Source: Dolomedes plantarius
Taxonomy: Eukaryota > Arthropoda > Arachnida > Araneae > Dolomedidae
Assembly (NCBI GenBank): GCA_907164885.2
Contig: OU015503.1
Coordinates: 68,155,068-68,219,067, forward strand
Length of the DNA: 64,000 bases
Reading direction: 5' to 3'
Shown here: positions 1 to 11,291 of the stretch, piece after piece
Layout: every line of letters starts with the position of its first letter
How positions within the stretch are numbered: the stretch's first letter is position 1
Program-made: the position numbers and the translations under genes
Notes under the pieces: model-generated
Databases searched by the model: none
Told to the model about the DNA's origin: nothing
Seen by the model: the letters and a program-made list of their open reading frames with translations, nothing else

Positions 1-1170
1 GCGTTTGTGGGCCCCTTTTGCTTAAAGTAGCAAGACATATCCATTAAAATTACAGTAAAACTGTACCACAGTACTTAGAACCTTATTTTGCTTAGTGCTA
101 ATTAACATTTGTATAAAAAAATTATATTTTACATAAAAATTATGTAGATTTCATTAAAAAACCTTTTAAACTAAAAGCAATACTATGTCACTAAACTTAA
201 GTACGTTCAATTAAAACTTTTCCAAAATTATAAAAATATATAATTTTTTTTCTGAAAAAATCGTTGGATTTCATTATGTACATTTTCAACTAAACCGTTC
301 ACGCTTTTATAACATTTAAATGCTGCTTTGATTTTTCCTCGCAAAACACTTTACGCCAATTAAACTCCAGAATTTATTCCTTTGCATAAAAATTTCTTTT
401 AAAAAGGTAACACTGATGTTTATTTTTCGAAAGATTTCCAGTTAATACAAATAGCCCGAAGATTCTGGAGATTTAAATTGGAGGCATCTTAAGGAAAGAA
501 GTTGCGATAATTAGAAATTCGCTATGTAAATAAAGACATTTTCTAAAAATCTACTTTCGAATCTGCTTAACTGGAAATAAAGACACGAAGCGAATATTTT
601 TGCTTTGAAATGCTGTGCTATTTTAAAAGCAATAAAATGTTGAATAAATGCTTTATTTATTTCCAGTTGGAAACAGTGCGGAAAAAAAAAGTTCAAATTG
701 TTTTGTGTATGTGGGGTAAACATTTTTCCATTAAAATGCTTTAAGCTACGGCTCTTGAAACCTGTTTGATTCTTGAATACAGTATGAACTTAACGCTACA
801 AATTGTTTATTCTCGATCTTCAAGAAAATTTTGCTCGTCCGTATATGAGAAAAACAATCATAAATTTTAATGGACATAAAATCCAAACTGCGTAATAATT
901 TATAAAGGTGGCAAAACCAGTTATCAGATTACAGTCAGTGAAAACTAGAGTAAGAATTTTTTTTTTTCCTGCGAGAATTACAGATACATCCTGCGTTTGT
1001 CTAAATCTTGTACGTTTAGTATATATTTTTAACAGATAAGACTTTATATTAATGTAACGCATTTATGGTCTTGCTGCAGGGAGTTATTACTACAAAATAC
1101 AGACACAAAACTTCTTGAATTATAACAAAATAGTGAACCAGAGAATAAGCAAAAATGAAGTTTTTAGCTA
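1..1170. other. AT-rich intron sequence, no feature
   Basis: This stretch is AT-rich with short homopolymers. The ORFs present are short and unconserved in appearance. No repeat, exon or element boundary was recognised. Confidence 0.6.
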
Positions 1171-1228
1171 AGTGCCACCTAGAGCATTATACATGCTTGA
1201 ACGATACGTATATGTAATATACATAGAC

Positions 1229-1298
<70 letters not shown>

Positions 1299-1318
1299 GC
1301 AGTACATATATATTCTTC

Positions 1319-1356
<38 letters not shown>

Positions 1357-1518
1357 GCAGAATTATATACATGCTTCGTACATATATATACACATGCATA
1401 CATACTTACGTACATACACCTATTTACATACATACCTACACATGCGTACATCCATACTTTTTCATACTGAAATGTCTATGCGTACCTATCTCTCTCTCTC
1501 TCTATATATATATATATA
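1171..1518. repeat. Microsatellite cluster (TA)n, (TACA)n, (TC)n
   Basis: Two long (TA)n tracts (about 1233-1291 and 1323-1353) are separated by TACA-rich spacer. Degenerate TACA/CATA repeats follow, then (TC)n-(TA)n at about 1490-1517. ORFs here are simple Tyr/Ile repeats without coding meaning. Confidence 0.95.
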
Positions 1519-2288
1519 ACAGGTCCGTACCTGACTCACTGACTGACATACAACGCACAGACCAAACCGCTGGACCTAAAGGGCTGAAATTTTGAATGGC
1601 GTAGGGGTTCTTATAGTGTAGGGGTGCATTAAGAAAGATTTTTGAAAAATTCTTCTTAGATTTTTTAAAATTAAATTTTTAAGCTGTTTTAGTAACTTTT
1701 TTAAAGTTTGAATTTTAAATAATAATTTGAGGGTTATAAAATTTATATCACGAAAAAGATCATAAATTTTCATTTAAGATGAGATCTTTTTCGAATCTTT
1801 ACCTCCATTTACTGATTTTTGGTGAATTTTTAAATATTAATTTTTAGAATTTAATTTGTTAAATGCTGATCACGTGATATCTTTTTCTGGTACTTTAAAT
1901 AAATTTATCGTCACGTGCATAACAAATAAATAGACAAAAAATATTTTTATTTTCTTGCTAATGCGGCAGACGATTGGACATTATCCAAAAAAATATGAAA
2001 ATACTGTAAAAGATATAACCTTCAAACTATACAATATTAACTGTACTATATTCTTTAGTATGTCCTATTAGATTTAATTTCGATATTTTCTTCTACATTA
2101 ATTTATCTATAAAAATATCCCTTACGATTTTTTTATAAATATATATTTTGTTTTTCTTACATCAATTGTATACATTGATCGTCGTATTTATTATATATAT
2201 ATATATATATATTTGGTATTAATTGCATATATTGACCGTTGTATTTAATTTGAATGTACTCTTTAACGAAGTGCAGGGTTTCAGCTAG
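1519..2288 (+). mobile_element. Interspersed repeat copy 1, possible Helitron-like element
   Basis: This block of about 770 bp is also found at about 5276-5990. Both copies begin in a TA-rich leader followed by a CTGACTGACATA motif, an ACGCACAGACCAAACCGCTG core and GGGCTGAAATTTTG. Both end in ATTTAATTTGAATGTACTC(C/T)TTA(A/G)CGAAGTGC, then ..CAG(C/G)TAG|T. A CTAG-T terminus preceded by CGAAGTGCRGG resembles the 3' end of non-autonomous arthropod Helitrons (Lep1/MINE-1 type) as I recall them. No Rep/helicase coding is present, and I could not see a clean terminal hairpin. Repeat status is certain; the Helitron label is tentative. Confidence 0.5.
2192..2212. repeat. (TA)n microsatellite inside repeat copy 1
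   Basis: A short TA tract near the 3' end of the preceding repeat. The second copy of the repeat lacks it, so it expanded after insertion. Confidence 0.85.
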
Positions 2289-2289
2289 T

Positions 2290-2520
2290 TCTCGTATATG
2301 GATGAAATTGAGCTAAAATTTGCATTAAGTATTTAACCTAAAATTGATATCCACTTTACCGTAAAGAAATCACATGTATTCCTGTTTCATATTCATGAGA
2401 AATACCTTACATTTTTTTACATTATAAAATTGCACTTACACTACAAAAAAAATCGTATTAAAAGACTGCTAGAAATAATTTCAGGTCTATTAAATATAAG
2501 TATAAATCTGTGTAAAATAT
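2290..2520 (+). repeat. Diverged direct repeat, copy 1
   Basis: About 230 bp beginning TTCTCGTA and containing ATTTAACCTAAAA, ACTTTACC(G/A)TAAAGAAAT and AAATATAA. It recurs at about 3168-3390 with many substitutions. The Helitron-like repeat ends exactly at its left border, suggesting insertion at or near the edge of this older repeat. Function unknown. Confidence 0.7.
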
Positions 2521-2665
2521 CGGAACTGTTTTTGTTTTACTTTCTTTAAACTACCATCAGAAATTTTTACTTTAAGCGAAAATTCAGAAAATAATTTTCC
2601 TACAGCAAAAAACAAATTTTAATTTTTTTTGCTTCTCAGAAAAGCTCCAAATTGAAAAAAAAATT

Positions 2666-2667
<2 letters not shown>

Positions 2668-2716
<49 letters not shown>
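2668..2716. repeat. (TA)n microsatellite
   Basis: An uninterrupted TA tract of about 49 bp followed by a poly-A run. Confidence 0.95.
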
Positions 2717-2722
<6 letters not shown>

Positions 2723-3096
2723 AAAAAATAAATGAAAGAATACCAGTAATAGCCCTAAAGCTACTTGCAGCCAAGAACAAATAACATGAAAAGAAAAGTA
2801 TGGAAGAGGTTTTAGACAGCATCTCTTCATCAGCTGTGTCAATACTGTCTAAAAATCAATGGTTTGTTTCCAATGAGTATGATCTATACAATAAACACAC
2901 TCAGACACCTTACAATCCATGAAAAACAGAAGAATTGATTAAGAATTGAAATAAGAGTTACTTAACCAAAGAACACCAAGCCTGGCACTAGACAGAGTGG
3001 AAGTTAAGAACAAGTAACCGCAAGATGACTGACGTCACAAAACTTGGAACCATGGAGATACTCAGTTACTGACTTACTATGGTTACTGTATTTTAG

Positions 3097-3098
<2 letters not shown>
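2717..3098. other. Less AT-rich block bounded by (TA)n on both sides
   Basis: About 380 bp of mixed composition, flanked on both sides by long (TA)n tracts and, further out, by the two copies of a diverged direct repeat. This could be a transposon inserted in a TA tract that later expanded, but no terminal repeats or coding motif were recognised. A hammerhead-like core on the minus strand was considered and rejected. Confidence 0.3.

Positions 3099-3157
<59 letters not shown>
3099..3157. repeat. (TA)n microsatellite
   Basis: An uninterrupted TA tract of about 59 bp. Confidence 0.95.
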
Positions 3158-3162
<5 letters not shown>

Positions 3163-3167
3163 TTTAT

Positions 3168-3390
3168 TCTCGTAAAGCGAAATAGAAATAAATTTGCATC
3201 AAGCATTTAACCTAAAACTTCATTCTACTTTACCATAAAGAAATTACACGCATTCACTTTTCATATTCACGAAAACATTGTTACGTTTTTTTAACAATAT
3301 AAAACTATCCTTACACAAAGAGGATCTCTGTTGAAAAACTGCTCGAAATCATTTCAAGCTCTATAAAATATAAACGTCTTGTAAGGTACG
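3168..3390 (+). repeat. Diverged direct repeat, copy 2
   Basis: The second copy of the repeat at 2290-2520, starting TTCTCGTAAAGC and sharing ATTTAACCTAAAA, ACTTTACCATAAAGAAAT and TATAAAATATAA. It is clearly older than the Helitron-like insertion next to copy 1. Confidence 0.7.
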
Positions 3391-3797
3391 GCTTGGGAAT
3401 ATTTTTTAATGGAAAAAACAATATTATTTCTCTTTATTCGAACACTTCGCACGTACTCTAAGAGAAATATTGCGTTGTTTGTCTTGCAGAAAACGCGCTG
3501 TTTACTTTCCAAAATAATAAATTCACACATTTAATATAGGATAAACGGACGTGACCGGGTTCCGAAAGATTACGTGGCTGCCAGTTTGGATACTGGGCCA
3601 ATGGAAAAACAGGATTTTATGTGGCAGAGAAAAAGTCAGTGTCCAGGACAGGTATTAATCGAAAATGATTTATATATATATTATATCTCAGCTCTACTCT
3701 ATTTTTACCCTCTCTTTATAAAAACTTTGTAATCCACGCTTTAGACTCCTAGCCATTTTGGACAGAAAAACAATCACACTATCACTGTAGATTATTT
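3391..3797. other. No recognised feature
   Basis: Mostly AT-rich. A short GC-richer stretch at about 3550-3640 (ACCGGGTTCCG...GGCTGCCAG) has no recognisable coding or element structure. Confidence 0.5.
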
Positions 3798-3827
3798 TGT
3801 GTGTGTGTGTGTGTGTGTGTCTGTGTG

Positions 3828-3867
<40 letters not shown>
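3798..3867. repeat. Compound (GT)n-(GTCT)n microsatellite
   Basis: GT dinucleotides pass into GTCT tetranucleotides over about 70 bp. The reverse frames read as His-Thr or Thr-Asp-Arg-Gln repeats, which are not coding. Confidence 0.95.
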
Positions 3868-4059
3868 CACATGCACATGTAGTAAATTTTATCAACACTA
3901 TGGTGTTACTGTTACAATCTATTATCATTACCATTAACAGATTGGTTCTTTCGCCTCTTTCAGGTTTGCCTAAATTTTCAATAAAGCCAAAAATATAGAA
4001 GATGTTATCAAAAGAAACAGTCTTAGGAGCCATTTGGAAATGTCTAGGCATTTATATGA

Positions 4060-5265
4060 GCCCAAAAACCAAATAGAAGCACGCAATCGAATTGGGACTT
4101 ATACAAAAGACACATATTGTTTCTTGGTGGTCGAGAATTCGAATATCTGTGCCATCCTCGTCGACCAAGAACCAGCGTCACGGTTGAGACAATTCAACGA
4201 ATTCGTAACATTATTCGCGACGACCGACGGAAAAAGTTCATGACATTAGTGAAAAACTAACAAAATAAGCTATGAAAGTTCGCAAATCATGATAAAGAAT
4301 GGGATACCATTCCGATGTGTTGCTCTTCCAGGACAATGCTGCGGTAACACAGTAGTAATTATTGAAACTACAATAGAGTACATATTGAGGTGAAATAGGC
4401 TGGATTGGAGCTTCGAAAAGTTAAAGGAGCCAATCGATCCTAAAACCGTGCCATTCCGATGTGTTGCTCTTCCAGGACAATGCTGGAGCTCACAATGCTG
4501 CGGTAACACAAAAGCAATTATTGAATCTACAATGGAGTACATACTGAGGTGAAATAGGTTGGATTGGTGCCTTGAAAAGTTAAAGCAGCCAATCGATCCT
4601 AAAGGCGTGCCATTCCGATATGTTGTTCTTCCAGGACAATGCTGGGGCTCACAATGCTGCGGTAACACAATAGTAATTATTGAATCTACAATGGAGTACA
4701 TACTGAGGTGAAATTGGCTAGATTGGTGTCTCGAAAAGTTAAAGCAGCCAATCGATCCTAAAGGCGTGCCATTCCGATGTGTTGCTCTTCCAGGACAATG
4801 CTGGGGCTTACAATGCTGCGGTAACACAATAGTAATTATTTAAACTACAATAGAGTACATACTGAGGTGAAATAGGCTGGATTAAAGCCTTCAAAAGTTA
4901 AAGCAGCCAATCGATCCAAAATGCGTGCCATTCCGATGTGTTGCTCTTCCAGGACAAAGCTGGGGCTCACAATGCTGCGGTAACACAATAGTAATTATTG
5001 AAACTACAATGGAGTACATTTCAACTCTCCCTCCACCTAAAATTCACATTTATTACCCTCGACTACCATCTGTTTGGACGCCTTAAAAAGCGTTAGGAGT
5101 AAAAAAATTTGCAGATGATGAAGAGGTAGAACAATTTTGCTTAGATGGCTTCTTACACGCCCAGCTTCGTTTTATAACTAAGGAATCAAGAAAACTGCTA
5201 ATTATCTTTTACGGATGTGTGGTTGTTGATGGAAGATATGTAGGAAAACGAATTTGGTAAGTTTT
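4060..5265 (+). pseudogene. Broken mariner-type transposase with an internally amplified catalytic motif
   Basis: Three separate mariner-like pieces are in order on the plus strand. First, 4153-4260 reads HPRRPRTSVTVETIQRIRNI and IRDDRRKKFMTLVKN then stop, like the second helix-turn-helix of Tc1/mariner transposases. Second, the segment encoding LLFQDNAGAHNAAVTQ resembles the second catalytic Asp motif (family form LLHDNARPHxA) and is repeated about five times as a 159-bp array. Third, 5061-5265 reads DYHLFGRLKKAL, then KKFADDEEVEQ and DGRYVGK, which is the mariner C-terminus. The first catalytic Asp region is missing and stops and frameshifts abound, so it is dead. Terminal inverted repeats were not identified. 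Confidence 0.75.
4307..5019 (+). repeat. 159-bp tandem array derived from mariner transposase
   Basis: Units starting CCATTCCGATGTGTTGCTC are at 4307, 4451, 4610, 4769 and 4928, with spacings of 144, 159, 159 and 159. The first unit lacks 15 bp (GGGCTCACAATGCTG), and the fifth is truncated at about 5019. The period is 53 codons, so antisense frames stay open across units, but the sense frame has a TAG in each complete unit and the array cannot encode a repeat protein. Units differ from each other by a few per cent by eye. Confidence 0.9.
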
Positions 5266-5275
5266 CTTTGTCTGT

Positions 5276-5990
5276 ATGTATAAAACAGTTCCGTAACTGA
5301 CTGACTGACTGACTGACATATAACGCACAGACCAAACCGCTGGACCTAAAGGGCTGAAATTTTGCATGGCTATTCTTATCATAGTTTAGGGGTGCAATAA
5401 GAGAAATTTTTGAAAAATTCTTCTTAGATTTTTTAAAATTACATTTTTAAGTTGTTTTTGTAACATTCTAAGTTTACATTTAAAATAATAATCTGAGGGT
5501 TATAAAATTTATATCACGAGAGAGACCATACAAATTCCTTTCAAATGAAATATTTTTCGAATCTTTACCTCCATTTTCTGATTTTTGGTGAATTTTTAAA
5601 GATTAATTTTTAGAATTTATTAAATGCTGATCACATGGTTTCTTTTCTTTTTGAGATACTTTAGATTAATTTTGCGTCACTTGCATAACAACGAAATAAA
5701 TTGACAAAAAAATATTTTGTTTTTCTTTCGAATGCGGCAGACGATTGGACATTATCCCCCAAAAAATATTAAAATACAGTAAAAGAAACGTTCCTGAAAC
5801 TGTACTATATTCTTTAGTATGTTCTATTATATTTAAATTAAATATTTTCTTCTACAGTATTTTGTGTATAAAGATATCCGTTACAATTTTTCATAAATAT
5901 ATTTTTTCGTTTTTTTGGCATTAATTGCGTACATTGACCATTGTATTTAATTTGAATGTACTCCTTAGCGAAGTGCGGGTATTCAGGTAG
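5276..5990 (+). mobile_element. Interspersed repeat copy 2, possible Helitron-like element
   Basis: The second copy of the element at 1519-2288, in the same orientation. It starts within GTATGTATAAAACAG, continues with four CTGA units and the ACGCACAGACCAAACCGCTG core, and ends CGAAGTGCGGGTATTCAG|GTAG|T. The ending is GTAG rather than CTAG. It begins almost directly at the 3' end of the mariner C-terminal fragment, so it was inserted beside or into that relic. Confidence 0.5.

Positions 5991-7307
<1,317 letters not shown>

Positions 7308-7377
<70 letters not shown>
7308..7377. repeat. (TA)n microsatellite
   Basis: An uninterrupted TA tract of about 70 bp at the right edge of the LTR-like block. 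Confidence 0.97.
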
Positions 7378-7380
<3 letters not shown>

Positions 7381-7800
7381 CGTTCATTTTCCTTAACTTA
7401 TGAATTATGGGTGACTCTAAGATTTGCTCCAGTTCGACTAGTATTTTCAACTAGGCGAACTAGTTCTTCTGTAGTAAATATAAAATTATTCACTCTTTGC
7501 CTATAAATTTTTCTAAAACTCTCTTTTTTATACTAAATGAGTAACTTTATTCCAATTCGTGCGTTACAGACAACGTAAATAACTTAAATGCTTTCCTGAA
7601 ATACCCCCAAATAAATCTATTATTTAAATGCAATGCGGAAATACATTAATTTTCCGAAAATTTTGAATTATGGATAACGCAACGATTTATGCTCGTTACC
7701 GGTTGTGTCTTGTAGTTGTAATTCACATAAAATTACTCACTCTTTACGGAGAAATTTTATTAAAACTTCCTAGTTCGGTTCTAAAGAAGTAACAGCTCGA
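7378..7800. repeat. Diverged repeat CTTAACTTATGAATTATGGG, two local copies
   Basis: The segment at about 7388-7530 (CCTTAACTTATGAATTATGG, then ATTATTCACTCTTTGCC) is echoed at about 7660-7790 (TTGAATTATGGATAACG, then ATTACTCACTCTTTACGG). A third partial copy is at 10228-10310. Its nature is unknown; it could be an old transposon end. Confidence 0.5.
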
Positions 7801-8859
7801 GATAAGAAATAGCTCCGATTCTTGAATTAAACATAACAGAAATTGATTAAACTGTGTTTATAACTAAAACGTCAAACAAAGTCTTCATTTTAATCAAAAG
7901 TCTTTATTTTTGTTGAATTTCCATTACCTTTACAAAGTAAGTGACCCAATGCCTTTCGCGGGTACGGATGTGAATTCTAGAAATTTGCACTTTTTCAAAA
8001 TCATACTGGAAAAGTTTTAGAGCTCTTGAAATACGGGCCTTTGAAATTCCACGGAAAAAGAACCTTCCGTTTAGCAGGTGAAAAATTATTTTTTGTCCTT
8101 AAAAAATGCAGAGCATATTTTTTGCCAATTCTATGTGACAACTGAAAGTATGCTACAATTTAACTCACAAACGAAATTTAAGCTTCTCACTGTGTACCAC
8201 GAAGTATACATATCATGAACTTGCTAAATACCTATTTTTCTGTTCAGAATATATTAGTAACATCAGTTATATAATTTGGTTGTACTAAATAAAATTTACT
8301 TTAGCAGTCAAGTGTTCTTTACCATATAATAAAAAGGAATTCCCCATATAACTTGAAGACCGTGATCCAGCATTAAATATGGGTTTTAGAATTATTTTTT
8401 TAAATTTTGAGTATTTGGGCCCCTATTTTAAAAACCTCAAAAAGTTTGAGTAATTTTACATAATTAAAACCTAGGACGTAAGAGGAACTAGTTCATACCC
8501 GTCAAAACACGACGGTTGGAGAGAAAATTAATGTACTAATGCAAAAATTACACTCAAGACATCATTGCCATATGGTGAAAATCATAATATTGAGAAGAGA
8601 GATATGCAATTTAAAATTTAATATTGAACCCTATAAAAAGAAATAGAGTTACTCAACAGCACAAAATAAACAATTTTCATCAGGTTTAATTCTATATATC
8701 ACTAACGTGATTAAAAATAAAAATGACCGAGAGAGAGCTAGACAGATTCCTTGGAATAAACAAATCAATGTGTTTATACGATCTCATGCTTAGTAAATAT
8801 CTAAAGCCAGATTTAAATATGTCAATAAACACGCGTAGAAGCAGATCAACATGTTTATG

Positions 8860-8860
<1 letters not shown>
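7801..8860. other. No recognised feature
   Basis: AT-rich intronic sequence. No repeat or exon was recognised over this kilobase. Confidence 0.5.

Positions 8861-8892
<32 letters not shown>
8861..8892. repeat. (TA)n microsatellite at the left edge of a pogo-like element
   Basis: A TA tract of about 32 bp whose last TA (8891-8892) serves as the presumed target duplication of the next element. Confidence 0.9.
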
Positions 8893-8895
<3 letters not shown>

Positions 8896-10201
8896 TAACT
8901 CTAGCATAGATAGCCATAGAGGAGAGATGGCCAGTCTAAATATTTCCTAATCTTGATCATAAATGGAAGTTTAAACTTTATTCGTAGGAAATGTTCAACG
9001 AGTTCATTCATTGCGAGGTACAGCTGTGTTTTTCTTTTATAAAAAGTAAGTGAAATTTTAATGTTTATTAAATTTAGTGGTTGAATATTTTTCTTTAGTT
9101 AAATATCTGAATGTTTTGCAATACGTACGTTAAATTTTTTTTTAACTTCACGGACTTTTAAGGCATGTATATAATCCAATCTTTGATTATAAGCCTAAAA
9201 CATAGACCTACAATGGCGGAGTTACGCTTTAAATTGGGTGGCCATCTGTCCTTCAATTTCAGGATAGATGGCCACATAAAATCGAGGAGAGATGACCACC
9301 TTAACTCAATATTTAAAAATTATACGGAGTGAGGATTTTAGCTAAAGATAATTATATTTAAAATAATTATATAACTTTTATGTTTATAATTATATTATAA
9401 TTACCAGTTCCTAATGTAACCATGACAAAAACAGTTAGAAAACGTACCAAACAGGTAGCTTTGCTATTGACATCACCAGAAAATATTGACAAACGCCGGA
9501 AACTTTCATCCCAGACACAGATAAAGTTGATAAATAAGCTTAAAACCTGTAAAAAGCCTAAAATAAACGCGAGAAAGAAACAAAAACACGACTCTTCCAG
9601 TAGCGAAGAAGATGAAATATATTTGAAATTATCATATTCTACAGATTCCGAGGGAATAGAATTTGATGAGGATTAATGTGTTGGTTGGGGAGAAGAATAC
9701 AATACCATAACCAAAAATGATGACTGGATAAAATGCATAAGGTGCCTGAAGTGGTTCCATGAAACGTGTACAAACTATCAAGACCTTTGCCAAAAATGTA
9801 GTAAAATTTTACGAAAAGTAAAGCGTTGAAGTTATACTTCAAATGTTGTTTATTCGAATTTTATTCACTCAATTTCCGTGATCTAATTGCATCTTTACAA
9901 ATAGCTATATGTTTTTCATGATTAAATATATGAAATATGTCGTTTTTTGCTATTTTAACTTCACTTTTTCTTTCTTGTATTGGTAATCTCTCCTCGGCTT
10001 GAAGGAGAGATGGCCATCTGCCATTTTAATTTTAAACTATATTTCTAAATTTTTTTTCTCAATGTTTAATTATTTTTTGCCCAAAATATGATGAGTGTAT
10101 GTATAAGAATTTTAAATATGCATAAATATTTCTTGTGTTTGCATTCTAAGAATTTTTATTTCAATCTTTAAAAACTATGGCCCTCTATCCTAGAGTTATC
10201 C
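8893..10201 (+). mobile_element. Non-autonomous pogo/Tigger-like DNA transposon
   Basis: The ends are 27-bp inverted repeats: left TGGTAACTCTAGCATAGATA... from 8893 and right, reading inward from 10201, GGATAACTCTAGGATAGAGG.... They have about five mismatches and are flanked by TA on both sides (8891-8892 and 10202-10203). Subterminal copies of AGAGATGGCCA lie near both ends (8923-8934, about 9240-9300, about 10004-10020). The interior carries only the C-terminal part of a transposase, annotated separately; the DDE core is absent, so this is an internally deleted, immobile copy. TA targets and a C-terminal zinc-binding module are consistent with the pogo branch of Tc1/mariner. Confidence 0.7.
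9422..9829 (+). pseudogene. Transposase C-terminal fragment with degenerate zinc finger
   Basis: An 84-codon basic-acidic ORF (MTKTVRKRTKQVALLL..., then a serine/acidic tract SSSSEEDE and EFDED) ends at TAA 9674-9676. The same frame continues past this stop: CVGWGEEYNTITKNDDWIKC, then IRCLKWFHETC, then LCQKC, ending at a TGA at 9827-9829. The second part looks like the PHD/RING-like Cys-His finger at the C-terminus of Tigger/pogo transposases (CxxC...WxxC..C..WFHExC...CxxC). The fourth residue of the first CxxC is Trp rather than Cys, a further sign of decay. A TTACCAG acceptor-like site precedes the ATG by about 15 bp, so this may be the last exon of a spliced transposase gene. Confidence 0.65.
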
Positions 10202-10227
10202 TACATATATATATTTAATTATTTGTG

Positions 10228-10310
10228 TTGATTATCCTTAACTTATGATTTATGGGTGCCCCTAAGATTTACACCAGTTCAACTAGTTGTATTTTCAACA
10301 AGTAGAGAGA
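10228..10310. repeat. Third copy of the CTTAACTTATGATTTATGGG repeat
   Basis: About 80 bp similar to 7388-7470, lying shortly after the right end of the pogo-like element. Confidence 0.55.
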
Positions 10311-10920
10311 CAGCTACTTTATAAAATTTCGTCAAAAATTATGACGCAAGGAGCATTTCAATGACTTGCAAATCTGGAAATAACTCATTCTGAGAAAAAG
10401 CCATTAAAAAGATGTTTTTTCCACCTATCTTTTCTACTTACTGTATTCAAATACTGTAACGCGTGGAAGTATATTTTTCCCGTTGGAAACTTAAGAAAAG
10501 CAAAATACCTTACATGTGAAACGAAATACCGGTATCACTTCGTTTGGGAAACTGGGTGAATACTTCGTTTGTTCAAGGTGCGTAAATTAAAGTTGAAACT
10601 TTGCAAGAAATTCAAATGCAATTAGCACGTGATATAAACACGAAACTGGCGCGGGGAAAAAAAAAACAGAGAACTGTTCAATTTCATTAACCGAAAGCGG
10701 AATTTGCTTTTCGAACAAATACTTTAATTGTATGAATAAAACTTTTTCCGAAATAAATTGAATTCGATATTTTGTTCAGATAATTTATTTGCTCTTTTTT
10801 AATTTAATTTTTTTTTTTTTTTTTTTTTTACGTTTGAGGAAAGGAAAGGAATAGAAATAAATAGATTTTTATGATTTTACTAGAAACACTGAATAACAAG
10901 CATAAATTGTTCTATGAAAA
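10311..10920. other. No recognised feature; poly-T tract
   Basis: AT-rich, with a poly-T run at about 10807-10829. Nothing else was recognised. Confidence 0.5.
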
Positions 10921-11291
10921 GACAGGATGGTCCAAAATTATTGAGCAAATTTCATGTTTGACCACCAAATTTGGACCACACCAGGGTGGTCCAAATTTGA
11001 AAAAAAAGAACAAAGTGAGTTACAACGGAGTTGCTTTCATGGAACCACAAAACGCACATTGTTTTTTCCTGCGCGGTAGCCATTTGCAGACTGACGCAAT
11101 TCGTAAATTTTTCTTGCGAAATGTTGTCGCGCAATCTACCGGCTTATGTGGAAGTTAATTAATGTTTCAAATTTTGTTGTGTAAAATTGTTTTAAATTGT
11201 CTTTCTAAGAAAACAATTAACATTCTCGTACCTCCTTTTGCTCCTTTATTTTCCAACAGGAAATGTGCTCAATCATTTTGGACCACCCTTT
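10921..11291 (-). mobile_element. Miniature mariner with N-terminal transposase remnant
   Basis: Inverted ends of about 30 bp: left GGATGGTCCAAAATTATTGA... (10925) and right, read inward on the minus strand, GGGTGGTCCAAAATGATTGA... (from about 11289), with 4-5 mismatches. On the minus strand an ATG at about 11083 starts MATAQEKTMCVLWFHESNSV, which matches the start of arthropod mariner transposases with a DUF4817 helix-turn-helix (form MxxxQEKAQCVLWFxETxS, as I recall it). The rest of the transposase is deleted. A second, internal 14-bp inverted repeat CAAATTTGGACCAC / GTGGTCCAAATTTG (about 10968-11000) resembles another pair of ends. Confidence 0.65.

Noticed and set aside
1172..1519. ORFs with Tyr-Ile repeats
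   Set aside because: Direct translations of (TA)n. The same applies to similar ORFs at 2636, 6746, 7055, 20116, 20666, 21448, 57764, 58383 and 58643.
2806..2841. Hammerhead-ribozyme-like core on the minus strand (CTGATGA, short stem, AAAAC)
   Set aside because: The invariant GAAA is AAAA, the stem II is only three weak pairs, and no matching stems I/III were seen.
4270..4827. 185-codon minus-strand ORF with 53-residue internal repeats (Cys/His containing)
   Set aside because: It is the antisense of the 159-bp array derived from a mariner transposase. The openness follows from the period being a multiple of three; no independent coding signal.
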